Assembly: GCA_051294375.1 (NCBI GenBank)
Contig: CM119269.1
Span: 62,001 to 126,000 of the forward strand
Reading direction: 5' to 3'
Source of the DNA: Paraspadella gotoi
Lineage: Eukaryota > Chaetognatha
DNA length: 64,000 nt
Position numbers and translations under genes: made by a program. The notes under the pieces are model-generated. The model ran no database searches. It was not told where the DNA came from and saw only the letters and a program-made list of their open reading frames with translations. Below, piece by piece: positions 32,086-42,451 of the stretch. Every line of letters begins with the position of its first letter. The first letter of the stretch is position 1.

Positions 32086-32121
<36 letters not shown>

Positions 32122-32167
32122 GAGAGAGAGAGAAAGAGAGAGTCGAGAGAGTAGATTCTAGAGAGGA

Positions 32168-32200
<33 letters not shown>

Positions 32201-32224
32201 TGAGAGAGAGAGAGAGAAAGAGAG

Positions 32225-32287
<63 letters not shown>

Positions 32288-32837
32288 AAGCAGAGAGGGA
32301 GAGAGAGAGAGGAGGCATATGGTTGACTTTCCCTCCCTATCTCGACGCTGATTGGCCCAGCCGCGACTCAGCCGCGGACCTTTCTTCGGCGGCGGAGTAA
32401 AGTCCGCTCCTGATTCGCTCGTCTTCGCGCGAAGGAAGAGATTCTATTCCTTCTCTTTCTCACTCTCTCTCCTTTCGCCTCCTCTTTCGCGCGTCTTACT
32501 CTCGAATTTTGGGAGAAATTTATCATTTCTCATAAAAAAAAATACTTTTCCCCGATGTGAATAAATTTAAATAAGGTGAAAAAATATTTTTACAAAAACA
32601 AAATGTATGAGTTAATGTGAATTTACTTCTGAAAATTGGATAAAAAAATTACTAAAAGTTAAGTTACCTTAACAAGCAAAATGACAGAGAATCATTGTTA
32701 TTATTATAAAATAAACATAATGTTTATGTCTAAAATTGAAAATTTAAAATATCATTCAATGAAAATAAAAATATCAATGTATTTTTTTTAATTTTTATTT
32801 TTTTAATCATTAATTTATAATATGCTCAAGTTCAGCA

Positions 32838-33456
32838 CGTTACTTCTCTTCGCCAATCTGGTCCAAGTTTCGATTGTCTTTTGTCTGGAATGCTGACAAT
32901 GTTTAGAGAGGTCGCATTCCAAAAAAGCCCCACGGACAAAGTAAAACAAAAGTTTATTAGTCGGATCTGCTTTCAGCAAATCCCGACTCTATAATTCACT
33001 TTGTCGGTCGTCGGTCCGCCCAACCAATCTGTCGGGAATTCACTTTATATCATATTCAGACATCTAATTATGATAAATTATGAAAAAAATCTTAAAAAGC
33101 ATAAGGATCGTCGCAATTGCATAAGAAAAATCGTGGATTGACGACAAATTCTTTTATAATAAAAAAATAAAATTTAAAAAAAAATTTATAAACAGAAAAG
33201 AAAAGAAGAAAAGAAATAAATAAAAAAGAAAGAAAGAAAGAAAGAAAGAATAGAAAAAAAAAGAATAAAAGGAAAGGAAAGAATAGAAAGGAAAGAAAGA
33301 ATAGAAAGGAAAGAAAGAATAGAAAGGGGAAAAAAAGAAAATTAATTTATAAACAGAAAGAAAAATTCTATTTTGCGATTGTCTCTAACACTGTCAGCAT
33401 TCCCAGACAAAAGACAAAGTGAAACTTGAATCAGGACTGACGAAGTGAAAGTAAAG
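32838..33456. mobile_element. Element with about 72-bp terminal inverted repeats, second copy
   Basis: Same sequence as 25388-26006, inside the duplicated block. Confidence 0.55.
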
Positions 33457-33583
33457 ACAAAAGTGAAACAAAAACCCGATGTTATTATAGCAAATATAAC
33501 TGCACGAATGCGATGCTTAATTTTTACGAGTTCAATCCCAATTAAATTTTTTTTAAATAAAAACACAGGAGAGAGAGAGAGAG

Positions 33584-35418
33584 TGAAGAGAAATCGCCTC
33601 GTTATTTGTATCATGTTTAGGGTCATTTTTCTCTCTCTCTATCTCGCCCGTTTTTGGACGTCGGTCATTTGAACCTTACTTTCATACATTTTGTGATCGA
33701 CTTTCAGTCGTTTTTTTAGAACCACTCTTTGGAAACTCGTTGATCGTCTGAAAACCGTATTTTTACGGGTTTTCGCGACTTTGATATTGTCAACGATTTT
33801 GTCTCCTTTTGGCTACGATTTGTCACGACCAAGAATAGACGTTTGGACCATTTTTGATCTCGCGTTGTACTTTTACTAGATATTTAGTCAGCAAAACCTT
33901 TGTCAAAAGCTCTTTTTGGACGGGCAACCAACGAACGCCAACCGCAAAGCGTGGAGACTCGGAAATTCTCTACAGTAAAAATAACGAATTGCTTCGCGGA
34001 AACGGCGATTAAGATTTGGATTAATCACGGCATTAAGAGAAGAAGACTTCAACTGAAAAATGTTTGATTTTGCGACCGTCGCGGAAGAACACCGCGATTA
34101 GTAGAAGACATCTTCCTGTGGTTAATGATCAACTACTGAAAATCTACGATTGCTTTAAGAACCTACTAGAAGCCCGATTAGAAACGATGAAGGAATCTCT
34201 TAAAAAGAGGTTCGATACGTTACGACTCGAACTCCAGGAACCACGAAAAAATCGTGGAGAAGGAGCCGCGCCATCATTCGACCGCCGACTCCTCTCCAAC
34301 CCATCAAAGCTTCCTGCTCTCCAACGTCTTTCAACGATGGGGGATTTGGATTCTCCGCAATTCGGCGCGTCATCACCAAAAAATCGTCTATCTCCCCGGC
34401 GAAGGAAATAGACCAACGTCGATGCGGAAGTCGACGCCGACTATCCAGATCAAAGCCGCCTTTTACGAAGGCTGCATCTTGCATTTTCTGCGCTAAGAAT
34501 CACCTCGTTTCTCAGTGCAACTTGTAATCGCGCGATGGACCCTGATATAAAAAAAAATGTTCGTCTTCAAGAGAAGAATTTGTGTTTCAAGTGCCTGAAG
34601 CCGGGGACATACGTCTCGACACTGCACTCACTGCGACGCTGCGCAAGTCTGTGATGGACCGCACCATTCGGGCTGCATGACTGGGCCTGGATCTCCACGC
34701 CGACGAGAATGAACACTACGATACGGCGACGGAAATCCTAGTCAGATGATACCGCTCCAAAGATACAACGGCAATTCCAAAAATACATCGATATGAATTT
34801 GTTGAATATTTTTTCCTTTTATTATTTCTTTCTTTTTTTTTTCTCTCTCTCTCTTTCTAATTTTGTTTAAAATGAATTAGTAATTACGACTTTGATTTCG
34901 GATCAGCTCTTTTAACGAAATTCATTTAATTTAAAATGTTCCATCATTGAATATTTAGATTTTGATTTTAAGTTACATACGGGTTCGGCGGATTTCTTTT
35001 ATTTTCTTTAGAGTAAAATGTACCATTTTTACTGATGGGGGTGAAGGAAATCGCCTCGTTATTTGTATCATGTTTAGGGCATTTTTTCTCTCTCTATCTC
35101 GGCCCCGTTTTTGGACGTCGGTCATTTGAACTTACTTTCATAATTTTTGTGATCGACTTTTCAGTAGTTTTAGAACCACTCTTTGGAAACTCGTTGCTCG
35201 TCTGAAAACCGTTATTTTTCGGTTTTCGCGACTTGATATTGTCACGATTTTGTCTCCTTTTGCTACGATTTTGTCACAACCAAGAAATAGACGTGGACCA
35301 TTTTTGGATCTGAGTTGTACTTTTATAATATTTAGTCAGCAAACTCTTGTCAAAAGCTCTTTTGGACGGGCAACCAACGAACGCCAACCCAAAGCGTGGA
35401 GACTCGGAATTCTCTACA
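33584..35418 (+). mobile_element. Non-autonomous BEL/Pao-type LTR retrotransposon, copy 2
   Basis: Same sequence as 26134-27968: LTRs at 33584-33974 and 35042-35418, broken Gag at 34064-34725. Because the whole block is duplicated, this is not an independent insertion. Confidence 0.85.
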
Positions 35419-36378
35419 GAGAGAGAGAGAGAGAAAGAAAGAATCAAATGGCAGCAGCAGAAGCAGCAGGAGAAAAGAGAGAAAAGAGAGAGCCCCTGCA
35501 AGCCAGCTGCAGACTCGTTTTTTCCCTATGATTATGAATCAGTGAATAGGGAAAAGAGAGAGGGAGAGAGACATGTAATTAAAAGAAAAAAGAGAGAACA
35601 GAGAAATATGAAAATAAAAGAGAAATTTGTTTGTTTTTTGATAAAACGTAAACAAAACATATTTAATAACTGTTCAGACTCAATTTTAAGCACATCGATG
35701 ATGAGAAGCGTATATAAATTTTCAGCTTTCATAAACCCAATTTAATCATAAAAAAGGCGATCTATAATTTGGAACGCCGACGACCTTCGTAGTAATAATA
35801 TTTTTAACGAGAATAAATGTTAGTTGATAACAATTCATTGAACGTCAATTAAAAGAGATAAAAACGTGGTTTAGTTCTTGGCTTGAAATTCGAATGAGAG
35901 AAACTTAACAAAGTAAGGAGGTCAATTAGAGTCACCAGAATACATTATTATGTGGAAAAATATACAATTAATGTCTAGAGAAAAGTTGAAATGAATTCAA
36001 AAACGATTTATTTGATTGAATCATTTTAAACTTTTCTTAAATCTCAACCACAACGAAAACGATTATTATTGAGAAAATTTTTTTGCTCTCTCTGTTCATA
36101 CGCCAGGCAAAAAATGTAGAGAGTGAGAAGCAAAAACTAAGAGAAAATGTGGGAGAGAGAGAGAAAAAAGAGCGAGAGCGGTATTTTCGCGTGAGTGCAT
36201 TCGCACGCTAGATCCGCGACGATCGCGTCGGTAGAGAAAGGAAGAGGATCTCGCTCATTTTTCGAGAGTCACCGACGCGAGATGAACTCCGACCTTCGAC
36301 CGCGGTAAGAGAGAGAGGAGCGGAAGGAGGGGAAGCCTTTTTGGTCGTCTCGCGGCTCGGTCGATTGTCGACCACCCC

Positions 36379-36446
<68 letters not shown>

Positions 36447-36536
36447 AGTTGAAGTCAACTTCTTAATATCAACTCAGAGACTAAAATTATCGGAAATTTT
36501 TATCGTTACGATGAGAGAGAGAAAGAGTGAGAGAGA

Positions 36537-36583
<47 letters not shown>

Positions 36584-36694
36584 CGCGAGAATCACCTTTC
36601 TCTCTGTCGCACTCTCTTCCTCTTCCTTTCTTTCTTCTCCCTCCTTCTCTCTCCTTCCCCTCTCTCTCTCCCCCTCTCCCTCTCTCTCCCGCAG

Positions 36695-36871
36695 ACCCTT
36701 CGCTTTCTCTCCCACAACGGCAAACCCATCGACAAGACCGTCGACTTGCACAAATACTCCTTCAAGAAGATCGCGTCAAAGACGTCGCTCTTCCCCATCA
36801 AATTCACTCTCTCCATCAATGATGCGCAGTTCGAAGACGCGGGGATTTACAAGTGCTCCAACTTGCTTCAA
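36695..36871 (+). CDS. Ig gene copy 2, exon 2: second half of Ig domain 1
   Basis: Acceptor TCTCTCCCGCAG, 59 codons in phase 0, donor CTTCAA/GTGAGG. It reads TLRFLSHNGKPIDKTVDLHK, then FKKIASKTSLFPIKFTLSIN, then DAQFEDAGIYKCSNLLQ. The FTLSINDAQFEDAGIYKC block is the E-F strand region of an I- or V-type Ig domain, with the D-x-G-x-Y-x-C corner and the second conserved cysteine, which pairs with the exon 1 cysteine. Confidence 0.85.
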
Positions 36872-37016
36872 GTGAGGAAAGAGGGAGGGAGGGAGGGAGG
36901 GAGAGAGGAAGAGAGAGAGGAAGAGAGGGAGGGAGGAAGAGAAGGAGGGAGGGAGAAAAAGAGGGAGGGAGGGAGGAAGGATTTACAAGTGCTCCAACTT
37001 GCTTCAAGTGAGGAAA
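36844..37016 (+). repeat. Exon 2 end and donor duplicated across a GGGA array
   Basis: The last bases of exon 2 plus the donor (GATTTACAAGTGCTCCAACT to AGTGAGGAAAG) occur at 36844-36880 and again at 36980-37016, flanking about 100 bp of (GGGA)n/(GAGA)n. The same arrangement is in copies 1 (29388 and 29492) and 4 (55908 and 56040). The second donor is unused in the predicted transcript. Confidence 0.85.
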
Positions 37017-37121
37017 GAAGAAAAGAAAACGTAACTTAGAGAGATTTATACATATCTCTGTTTTAATTTGAACAAAATTTCCATATAACTCAATATAAAT
37101 TTTGTCATGTATTCCTCTCAG

Positions 37122-37199
37122 GTTATGTTAATCGTGATCGGTCGTCCGCGTTGCCTGCCGACTTACCTTGGATATCTCACCGAAGATACCGACGTTCAG
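37122..37199 (+). CDS. Ig gene copy 2, exon 3: inter-domain linker
   Basis: Acceptor TTCCTCTCAG, 26 codons in phase 0, donor GTTCAG/GTAAGT. It reads VMLIVIGRPRCLPTYLGYLT then EDTDVQ. It contains the G strand of domain 1 or the A strand of domain 2 and one extra cysteine before the B strand of domain 2. Such an extra A-region cysteine could form an additional disulfide. Confidence 0.8.
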
Positions 37200-37522
37200 G
37201 TAAGTTTATTTTCGTGAGAATGATTCGCTTCTGCTTAAAATTATATTGTAAATTAACAAATAGCTATATATTTAGATAATAATGATATGAGGTTTCACTC
37301 GTCTCATGGTTAAATAATTAAATATACAGAAAGAATGACGAAATGTATATTCCAACATATTATTATTTATTTATTATTATTTATTAAATGAATGGATAAT
37401 TTTTATATTGGTTGTACCAATTTCAAATGAATGACTCGGCTTATTACTAAAAATCAATTATATTACAAAATAGATATATATTTACAATATTATTAAAACT
37501 TTCCCTGTCTCTACATTTACAG

Positions 37523-37669
37523 GTCAGCTGTCAAGTCAGATACGCTGGTTCACCTCAGCCAAGGATTAAATGGCTTCAAGGAAATCGGACTGTCTTGGGT
37601 CACACGGAGTCAATCAGACCTGCAACGTCCATCAGCAATGATCTATTGGAGGCAGAAGAGGAGGAAGAG
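37523..37669 (+). CDS. Ig gene copy 2, exon 4: first half of Ig domain 2
   Basis: Acceptor CTCTACATTTACAG, 49 codons in phase 0, donor GAAGAG/GTTAGG. It reads VSCQVRYAGSPQPRIKWLQG: B-strand cysteine, the G-x-P-x-P turn and C-strand tryptophan typical of an I-set or C2-type domain. Then NRTVLGHTESIRPATSISND and an acidic EAEEEEE end. NRT is a potential N-glycosylation site. If the donor is not used, the frame reads on into the 51-bp minisatellite and stops after two units, giving a truncated protein. Confidence 0.8.
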
Positions 37670-37688
37670 GTTAGGTTGAGGAAGAGAA

Positions 37689-37980
37689 AGGAAGAATGTC
37701 AATTCATGCGCCATGCCACGTCCAGTGAGAAAGAATGCAAGGAAGAATGTCAATTCATGCGCCATGCCACGTCCAGTGAGAAAGAATGCTAGGAAGAATG
37801 TCAATTCATGCGCCATGCCACGTCCAGTGAGAAAGAATGCTAGGAAGAATGTCAATTCATGCGCCATGCCACGTCCAGTGAGAAAGAATGCAAGGAAGAA
37901 TGACAATTCATGCGCCATGCCACGTCCAGCGAAGAAGAATGCAAGGAAGAATGTCAATTCATGCGCCATGCCACGTCCGG
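37689..37980. repeat. 51-bp minisatellite after exon 4, copy 2
   Basis: Six tandem units, the last two slightly altered. 51 bp is 17 codons, so frames repeat exactly: KEECQFMRHATSSEKEC in the exon 4 frame, MPRPVRKNARKNVNSCA in another plus frame, and MAHELTFFLAFFLTGRG on the minus strand. Each unit carries CCAGTGAGAAAG, which contains a donor-like GTGAGA. Confidence 0.95.
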
Positions 37981-38296
37981 TCAGGATTGTCCTCTTTATT
38001 GCAATTTTCGGACGTTCCTTTTGAGATTTTCCTCAATGTCATCAAATTTCAACTAAAATATTATCTACTTTAATTAAATGTGTTTTTAAAAAAAGGAGAG
38101 ATTTTCACTGTCAACTTTTATATCGATCTCCGAAATCCTTTTTTCCATCTAACCTGTTTTCACTGTACGCACCTTTTTTTGGGTTGTACGTGAATTTTTT
38201 TTTTTTGGCGAAACTTTTTTTTAAAGGGAAAATGAAGTCTTTATGGGAAATGGTGACAGAAAATCGTTAAGGCGAAAGACCTTACCTTGATTGGGG

Positions 38297-39220
38297 GGAG
38301 GAAAGAGAGAGGGAGGAATGGAGAGAGGGAGGAAAGGCGAGGAAAAGAGAGAGGGAGGAAAGGGCAGGAAAGGAGAGAGGGAAGAAAGGAGAGAGTGAGA
38401 AAGGAGAGAAGAAGGAAAGGAGAAAGGAGAAAGGGAGGAATAGAGGAAAGAGAGAAGGGAGGGAAAGGGAGGAAAAGAGATAGGGAGGAAAGGGAGAAAA
38501 GGAAGAGAGAGGAAAGGAGGAAAAGAGGAGAGAAGGAAAGGGAGGAAAGGAGAGAGGGAGGAAAGGAGAGAAGGAAGAAAGGAGAGAGGAGGAAAGGAGA
38601 GAAAAAAGGAAGGGAGGCAAAAGAGAGGAGGAGGAATAGGAGGAAAGGCAGAGAGGAAGAAAGGAGTGAGAGGGAGAAAGGGAGGAAAAGAGAGAGGAAG
38701 AAAGGGACGGAAAGGAGAGAGGAAGAAGGAAGAAGGAGGTAAAGCCGGAGGAAAGTCGAGCAGAAAGAAGGAAAACGGCAGGAAAGGCGCAGACGGGAAG
38801 CAAAGTAGTTGGGATGAGACCGGGAAAAAGAGAAAGGAGACTTGGATGAAGGTAACGGGATAAGCAAAAATGCTTGAAATCACCTCACTCTGATTGGGCC
38901 GACAGGAATGCGGAACGCACAGGACGCAGAGGAAAGAAAGTGAAAGGCTGAAAGAGAGCAGACCAGCAGAGACGAGAGGGAAGAGCAGAGAGAAGACGAG
39001 ATGAGAGAAGAGAGAGGGGGGAGGAAGAGAGGAGAGAGAAAAGGAAAGATAGAAAACGACTTTGGTTTTATTTGAAAGAGAGGAATGGCCTTTTCTTGAT
39101 TTAGAGTAAGGAAAAAGGAGAGAAGGTGAAAGACCTTAACTTAATGGGAAGAAAGAAAGGGAGGAAAACAAGACCTTACCCTGAATAAGTTTAAGGAAAA
39201 AGTGAGAGAGAAAGATAAAC
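38297..39220. repeat. GGAA-type purine array and purine-rich DNA, intron 4 copy 2
   Basis: GGAGGAAAGG units to about 38750, then purine-rich DNA to about 39200. No coding signal beyond composition. Confidence 0.85.
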
Positions 39221-39622
39221 TGCTTGGTGCTTGGTGGAAAAGATTTTGAAAACGGAGATCAACTTACTTTTTCTTCCCGATTGGTCGTTCGAAACCAAGC
39301 AAGCAATACAAGCAATTCAAAGAATTATTACCAATCCCATAAAATTCGAGCAATAACATCAAAATGGGTGATCCGAGCTTTTTACGTCGATTTAAAAATC
39401 CAAAATGTGACTGGAATATAAATGAATTATTTAATCCAAAAAAAAGGGAAAAAAGGAAAATAAAAGTAAAAAAAAGGAGAAAAAAGGAAAAGGAGAGAAT
39501 GTGACAGAAAAAGGAATGTGAAGCAATGAAGAGGAAAAAAGGGTTGGAAAGGCTAATCGAAAATTTGAAGCCAAAAATAGGGGAAAAGTTGCACAGGTAC
39601 TTTTAGTGGCTCAATGGAGAGC

Positions 39623-39729
<107 letters not shown>

Positions 39730-39799
39730 CGTCAATGGCTCGTTCCGCCAAACATCATTCGAATTTGACGTGCGAAGTCGGAAGCAAAGGATAATAGGA

Positions 39800-40830
39800 T
39801 GATTCAAATGCCTGACGTAATTCAGTTTACTTAAAGTAAAATTATGTATTTAGAAACTTATTTATTATAGTATATATAGCTTCAAAATATTATACATGAA
39901 GCTTATTTCAACATGTTGCAAAATAGAGGGATATTACTTAAAATTATTTTTTTTCATCATGTTTAGAGTTTGTGGTTAAAAACTGGAAGACTATTTTAGA
40001 AATTTCATCACCCTACTAAAAGAGGAGGAAAGAAAATAGGTAAAGAAAAAAGGAGAGAAAGAAGAGGAGTAAGAAGGAGAGAAAGAAGAGGAGTAAGAAG
40101 GAGAGAAAAGAAATAGGAAAGCGATGACGATAAAAGAAAAGGAAAATATTTCAAAGAAAAAAGAAGAAGAGAGAAGAAGAGAGAAAGAAAAGGAGAGAGA
40201 AACTCAAAAAGAGAAGTAAAAAAGAAGGAAGGGAATAGAAGAGCGATAAAGAGGGCAAAGAGAAGGAATAGAAAGGTAGCGAACATAGGGGAGAGAAATG
40301 AAGAGAAAAAGAGGGCAGAGAGAAAGGGAACGAAAAGCGGGCAGCTCGTTCTGTGTGAATTTCGTTTCTCAAAAGATTTATGTCCTTTTCAAAAACGAAC
40401 GAAAATCGGACAAAAAAAGACAGAAACGAAAGGGAAGAGATAGAAAAGACAGAAACTGTCAAAAAAAAATATAAACCAGCTACAAGTAGACTTGTTGACA
40501 GAAAGAGAATAAAAGTAAAAAAGATTTTAAAAATATGAAACAACTTGTACAATTTTGTTATGCACCTTTTAGGGAGACAGAAGTCTCTGAAGATCAGTGC
40601 TTATTTAAAAATAAATATTATGTTACTTCCAGAAATAATTTGTTTTTCTTTTATATTATTGGCATGAAAAGACCAAATCAAACTATTAACTACTAAATCT
40701 TCTGCCAAAATCATGACTCTGAAACAAATAATTGTACAATAATTATATCAACGTGTGAAATATAAAGTAATCGAAAAAAAATATAAAACTATAAAAGTAA
40801 AAAAATAAGGAGACAAGACTGGACATAAAC
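39800..40830. other. Intron 4 of copy 2, AT-rich to purine-rich, no exon seen
   Basis: Purine-rich GAAGAGGAGTAAGAAGGAGA repeats at 40020-40330. The remainder is AT-rich. It is recognisable in copies 3 (50030-51330) and 4 (58860-59930). Confidence 0.6.
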
Positions 40831-40955
40831 AGGACATAATGGACATATACAGAGACGGGACATAAACAAGACATATAAATAGACATGGACATAGACTGGA
40901 CATAGACATGGACATAGACTGGACATAGACATGGACATTGACTGGACATAAACAG
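40822..40955. repeat. GGACATAGACTGGACATAGACAT minisatellite
   Basis: Units built on GGACATAGACT/GGACATAGACAT, 11-12 bp, higher-order about 23 bp. Counterparts lie at 51345-51475 and 59930-60075. Confidence 0.85.
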
Positions 40956-41297
40956 AAAAGCAATAAGATTTCGTGAAGCTGAAAAAGAGAAGATTGAGAA
41001 GATGGAACGAGTTTCTGCTTCTTCGGGTTCCTTCACAGATTGAACGATGATTTTTCGACGGAGAGGATCAATGGGGAAGGAAGAGAGGAAGGGGGAGGGA
41101 GGAAAGAGGAAGAAGGGGAAAAAGGAAGGGGAGAATGGGAGAATGGGAGTATAGGAGAATGAGAAAAGGGCAAAAAAAGTGAGGGAGAAAAAAAAATAGT
41201 AAAGCCGAGTCATCAGTTATTCATGCATTCGTGCCAAGAATGTGGAAAAAAATTTGGCAAAGTCATTTTGAATCGGAGAAAGAGAAAAGAGATAGAT

Positions 41298-41334
<37 letters not shown>

Positions 41335-41519
41335 AGAAAATGAGCGGTCAGTAATCGAACTGTTGTGAATATTTGGCTCAGATTAGTTATGGTTTTCTTT
41401 AGATTTGCTTATTAGCACTACTTCATACAATTATATACCATATTATCAGTTTTTGCATATAACATATATCGCAAACAATGCATCAAATCTCAACCATTTC
41501 TGTCCCCTCCGCGCGACAG

Positions 41520-41710
41520 GCGGCTGCTCCCCCCTGAACCTCAGCCATCGCCGGCTCCTAGCGACAATTCCAGCCGTGCTCCTTAGTTCATACTCCTTCA
41601 CCGCCTCTTTCATAGCCTCACTTCGGCGAGAGCTCTTTCAATGCTTCGTCACTCACATTTATTGGAACTTCACTTTACCCCCGCTCACTTGTGATACAAG
41701 AGACTCCAGC
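41520..41710 (+). CDS. Ig gene copy 2, exon 5: second half of Ig domain 2, with indels
   Basis: Acceptor GCGACAG, donor CTCCAG(C)/GTTAGG. Comparing copies 2, 3 and 4 gives a readable exon of about 182 bp whose conserved parts are TSAIAGSYDNSSVLLSQYSF, TASFILTSARVFQCFVT and a following beta-strand segment. FQCFV is the F-strand cysteine that completes domain 2, and NSS is a potential glycosylation site. In this copy extra bases (GGCGGCTGC, CTGAACC, TAGCGAC) break the frame. Exon 5 ends in phase 2. Confidence 0.65.
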
Positions 41711-42341
41711 GTTAGGGGGGAAGAGAAGGAAGTGGATGGGGGGAAAGGGGGAGAGGAAGAGGAGGGGGAGAGAAAAGAGAAGAGGAGGAGGAAAGGTGGA
41801 GAGGAAGTAGGAGGGGGAAGGATAAGAGGAAGACTGGAGGGGGGAGAGGAAAGAAGGAAGAAGAGGGGAGAGGAAGCAGGAAGAGGAGGGGGAAGAGGGG
41901 AGAGGAATGAGGAGGGGGGAAAGGGGAGAGGAAGAGGAGGGGGGAGAGGAAACGAGGAAGAGGAGGGGGAGAGAAAAGGAAGAAGGGGGGAAGAAAAGAG
42001 GAAAGAGGAGGGGACAGAGGGAGAGGAAAGAGGAAGTGGGGGAGAGGAAAGAGGAAGAGAGGGGGAAAAGGGGAAGAGAAGGGGAGGGAGAAGGACAAAA
42101 GAGAGAGAAGATGGGTGAGAGGGATAGGAAGGAAGGGATAATGGATTTAGAGACGGAAAGGAGAGATAGAAAGATAGGTTTAAGGGAATGAATAATGACA
42201 AGATGGGAAGAAGAGGATAGAAGGAAAAGAAAGAGAGGAGAAGGATAAGAAAGAAGGGAGGATAGGAAAAGGGAAAAGCGAAATATGGGGGGGAGATGAA
42301 AGGAACGGAAAAAAGAAAGAAAAGACAAAGAGTACACCAGA
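41711..42341. repeat. GGGA/GGAA purine array downstream of exon 5, copy 2
   Basis: Nearly pure purine with GGAGGGGGGAGAGGAAAGAG-like units, ended by a 25-N gap at 42342-42366. The long frames on both strands are compositional. Confidence 0.9.
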
Positions 42342-42366
42342 NNNNNNNNNNNNNNNNNNNNNNNNN
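42342..42366. other. Assembly gap, 25 N, between Ig gene copies 2 and 3
   Basis: After it comes (GA)n plus AAAATGAGCGGTCAGTCGAT, a sequence that normally lies upstream of exon 5 (41338, 51880, 60530). At about 42452 this jumps into the AAAGA tract that normally lies 5' of copy 1. The order is therefore scrambled. Confidence 0.99.
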
Positions 42367-42401
<35 letters not shown>

Positions 42402-42451
42402 TGAGCGGTCAGTCGATCGAACTGTTGTGATATTTGGCTTCAGATTAGTTA

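Larger units (their letters stand above)
32270..36447. repeat. Second copy of the 4,178-bp block
   Basis: See 24820-28997. It accounts for intron 1 being about 5.2 kb here but only about 1.2-1.35 kb in copies 3 and 4. Confidence 0.85.

Noticed and set aside
37643-37969. Minus-strand protein of repeated MAHELTFFLAFFLTGRG units
   Set aside because: The unit is a 51-bp minisatellite with 17-codon periodicity, so all stop-free frames repeat. The minus frame has no splice or promoter context and similar frames exist on the plus strand.
38221-38883. Open frames over 200 codons on both strands of the purine arrays (also at 12331-13629, 22.0-22.6 kb, 30.6-31.4 kb, 41.4-42.3 kb, 48.3-49.1 kb, 60.8-61.4 kb)
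   Set aside because: They consist of Arg/Glu/Lys/Gly or Ser/Leu/Phe/Pro runs, are open in several frames at once and follow the microsatellite; several also cross N runs.
40748-41213. Minus-strand Cys-Pro-Val/Met-Ser repeat protein (MSSLCPCLFICLVYVPS-like)
   Set aside because: It is the GGACATAGACTGGACATAG minisatellite read in reverse and is broken in copies 3 and 4.
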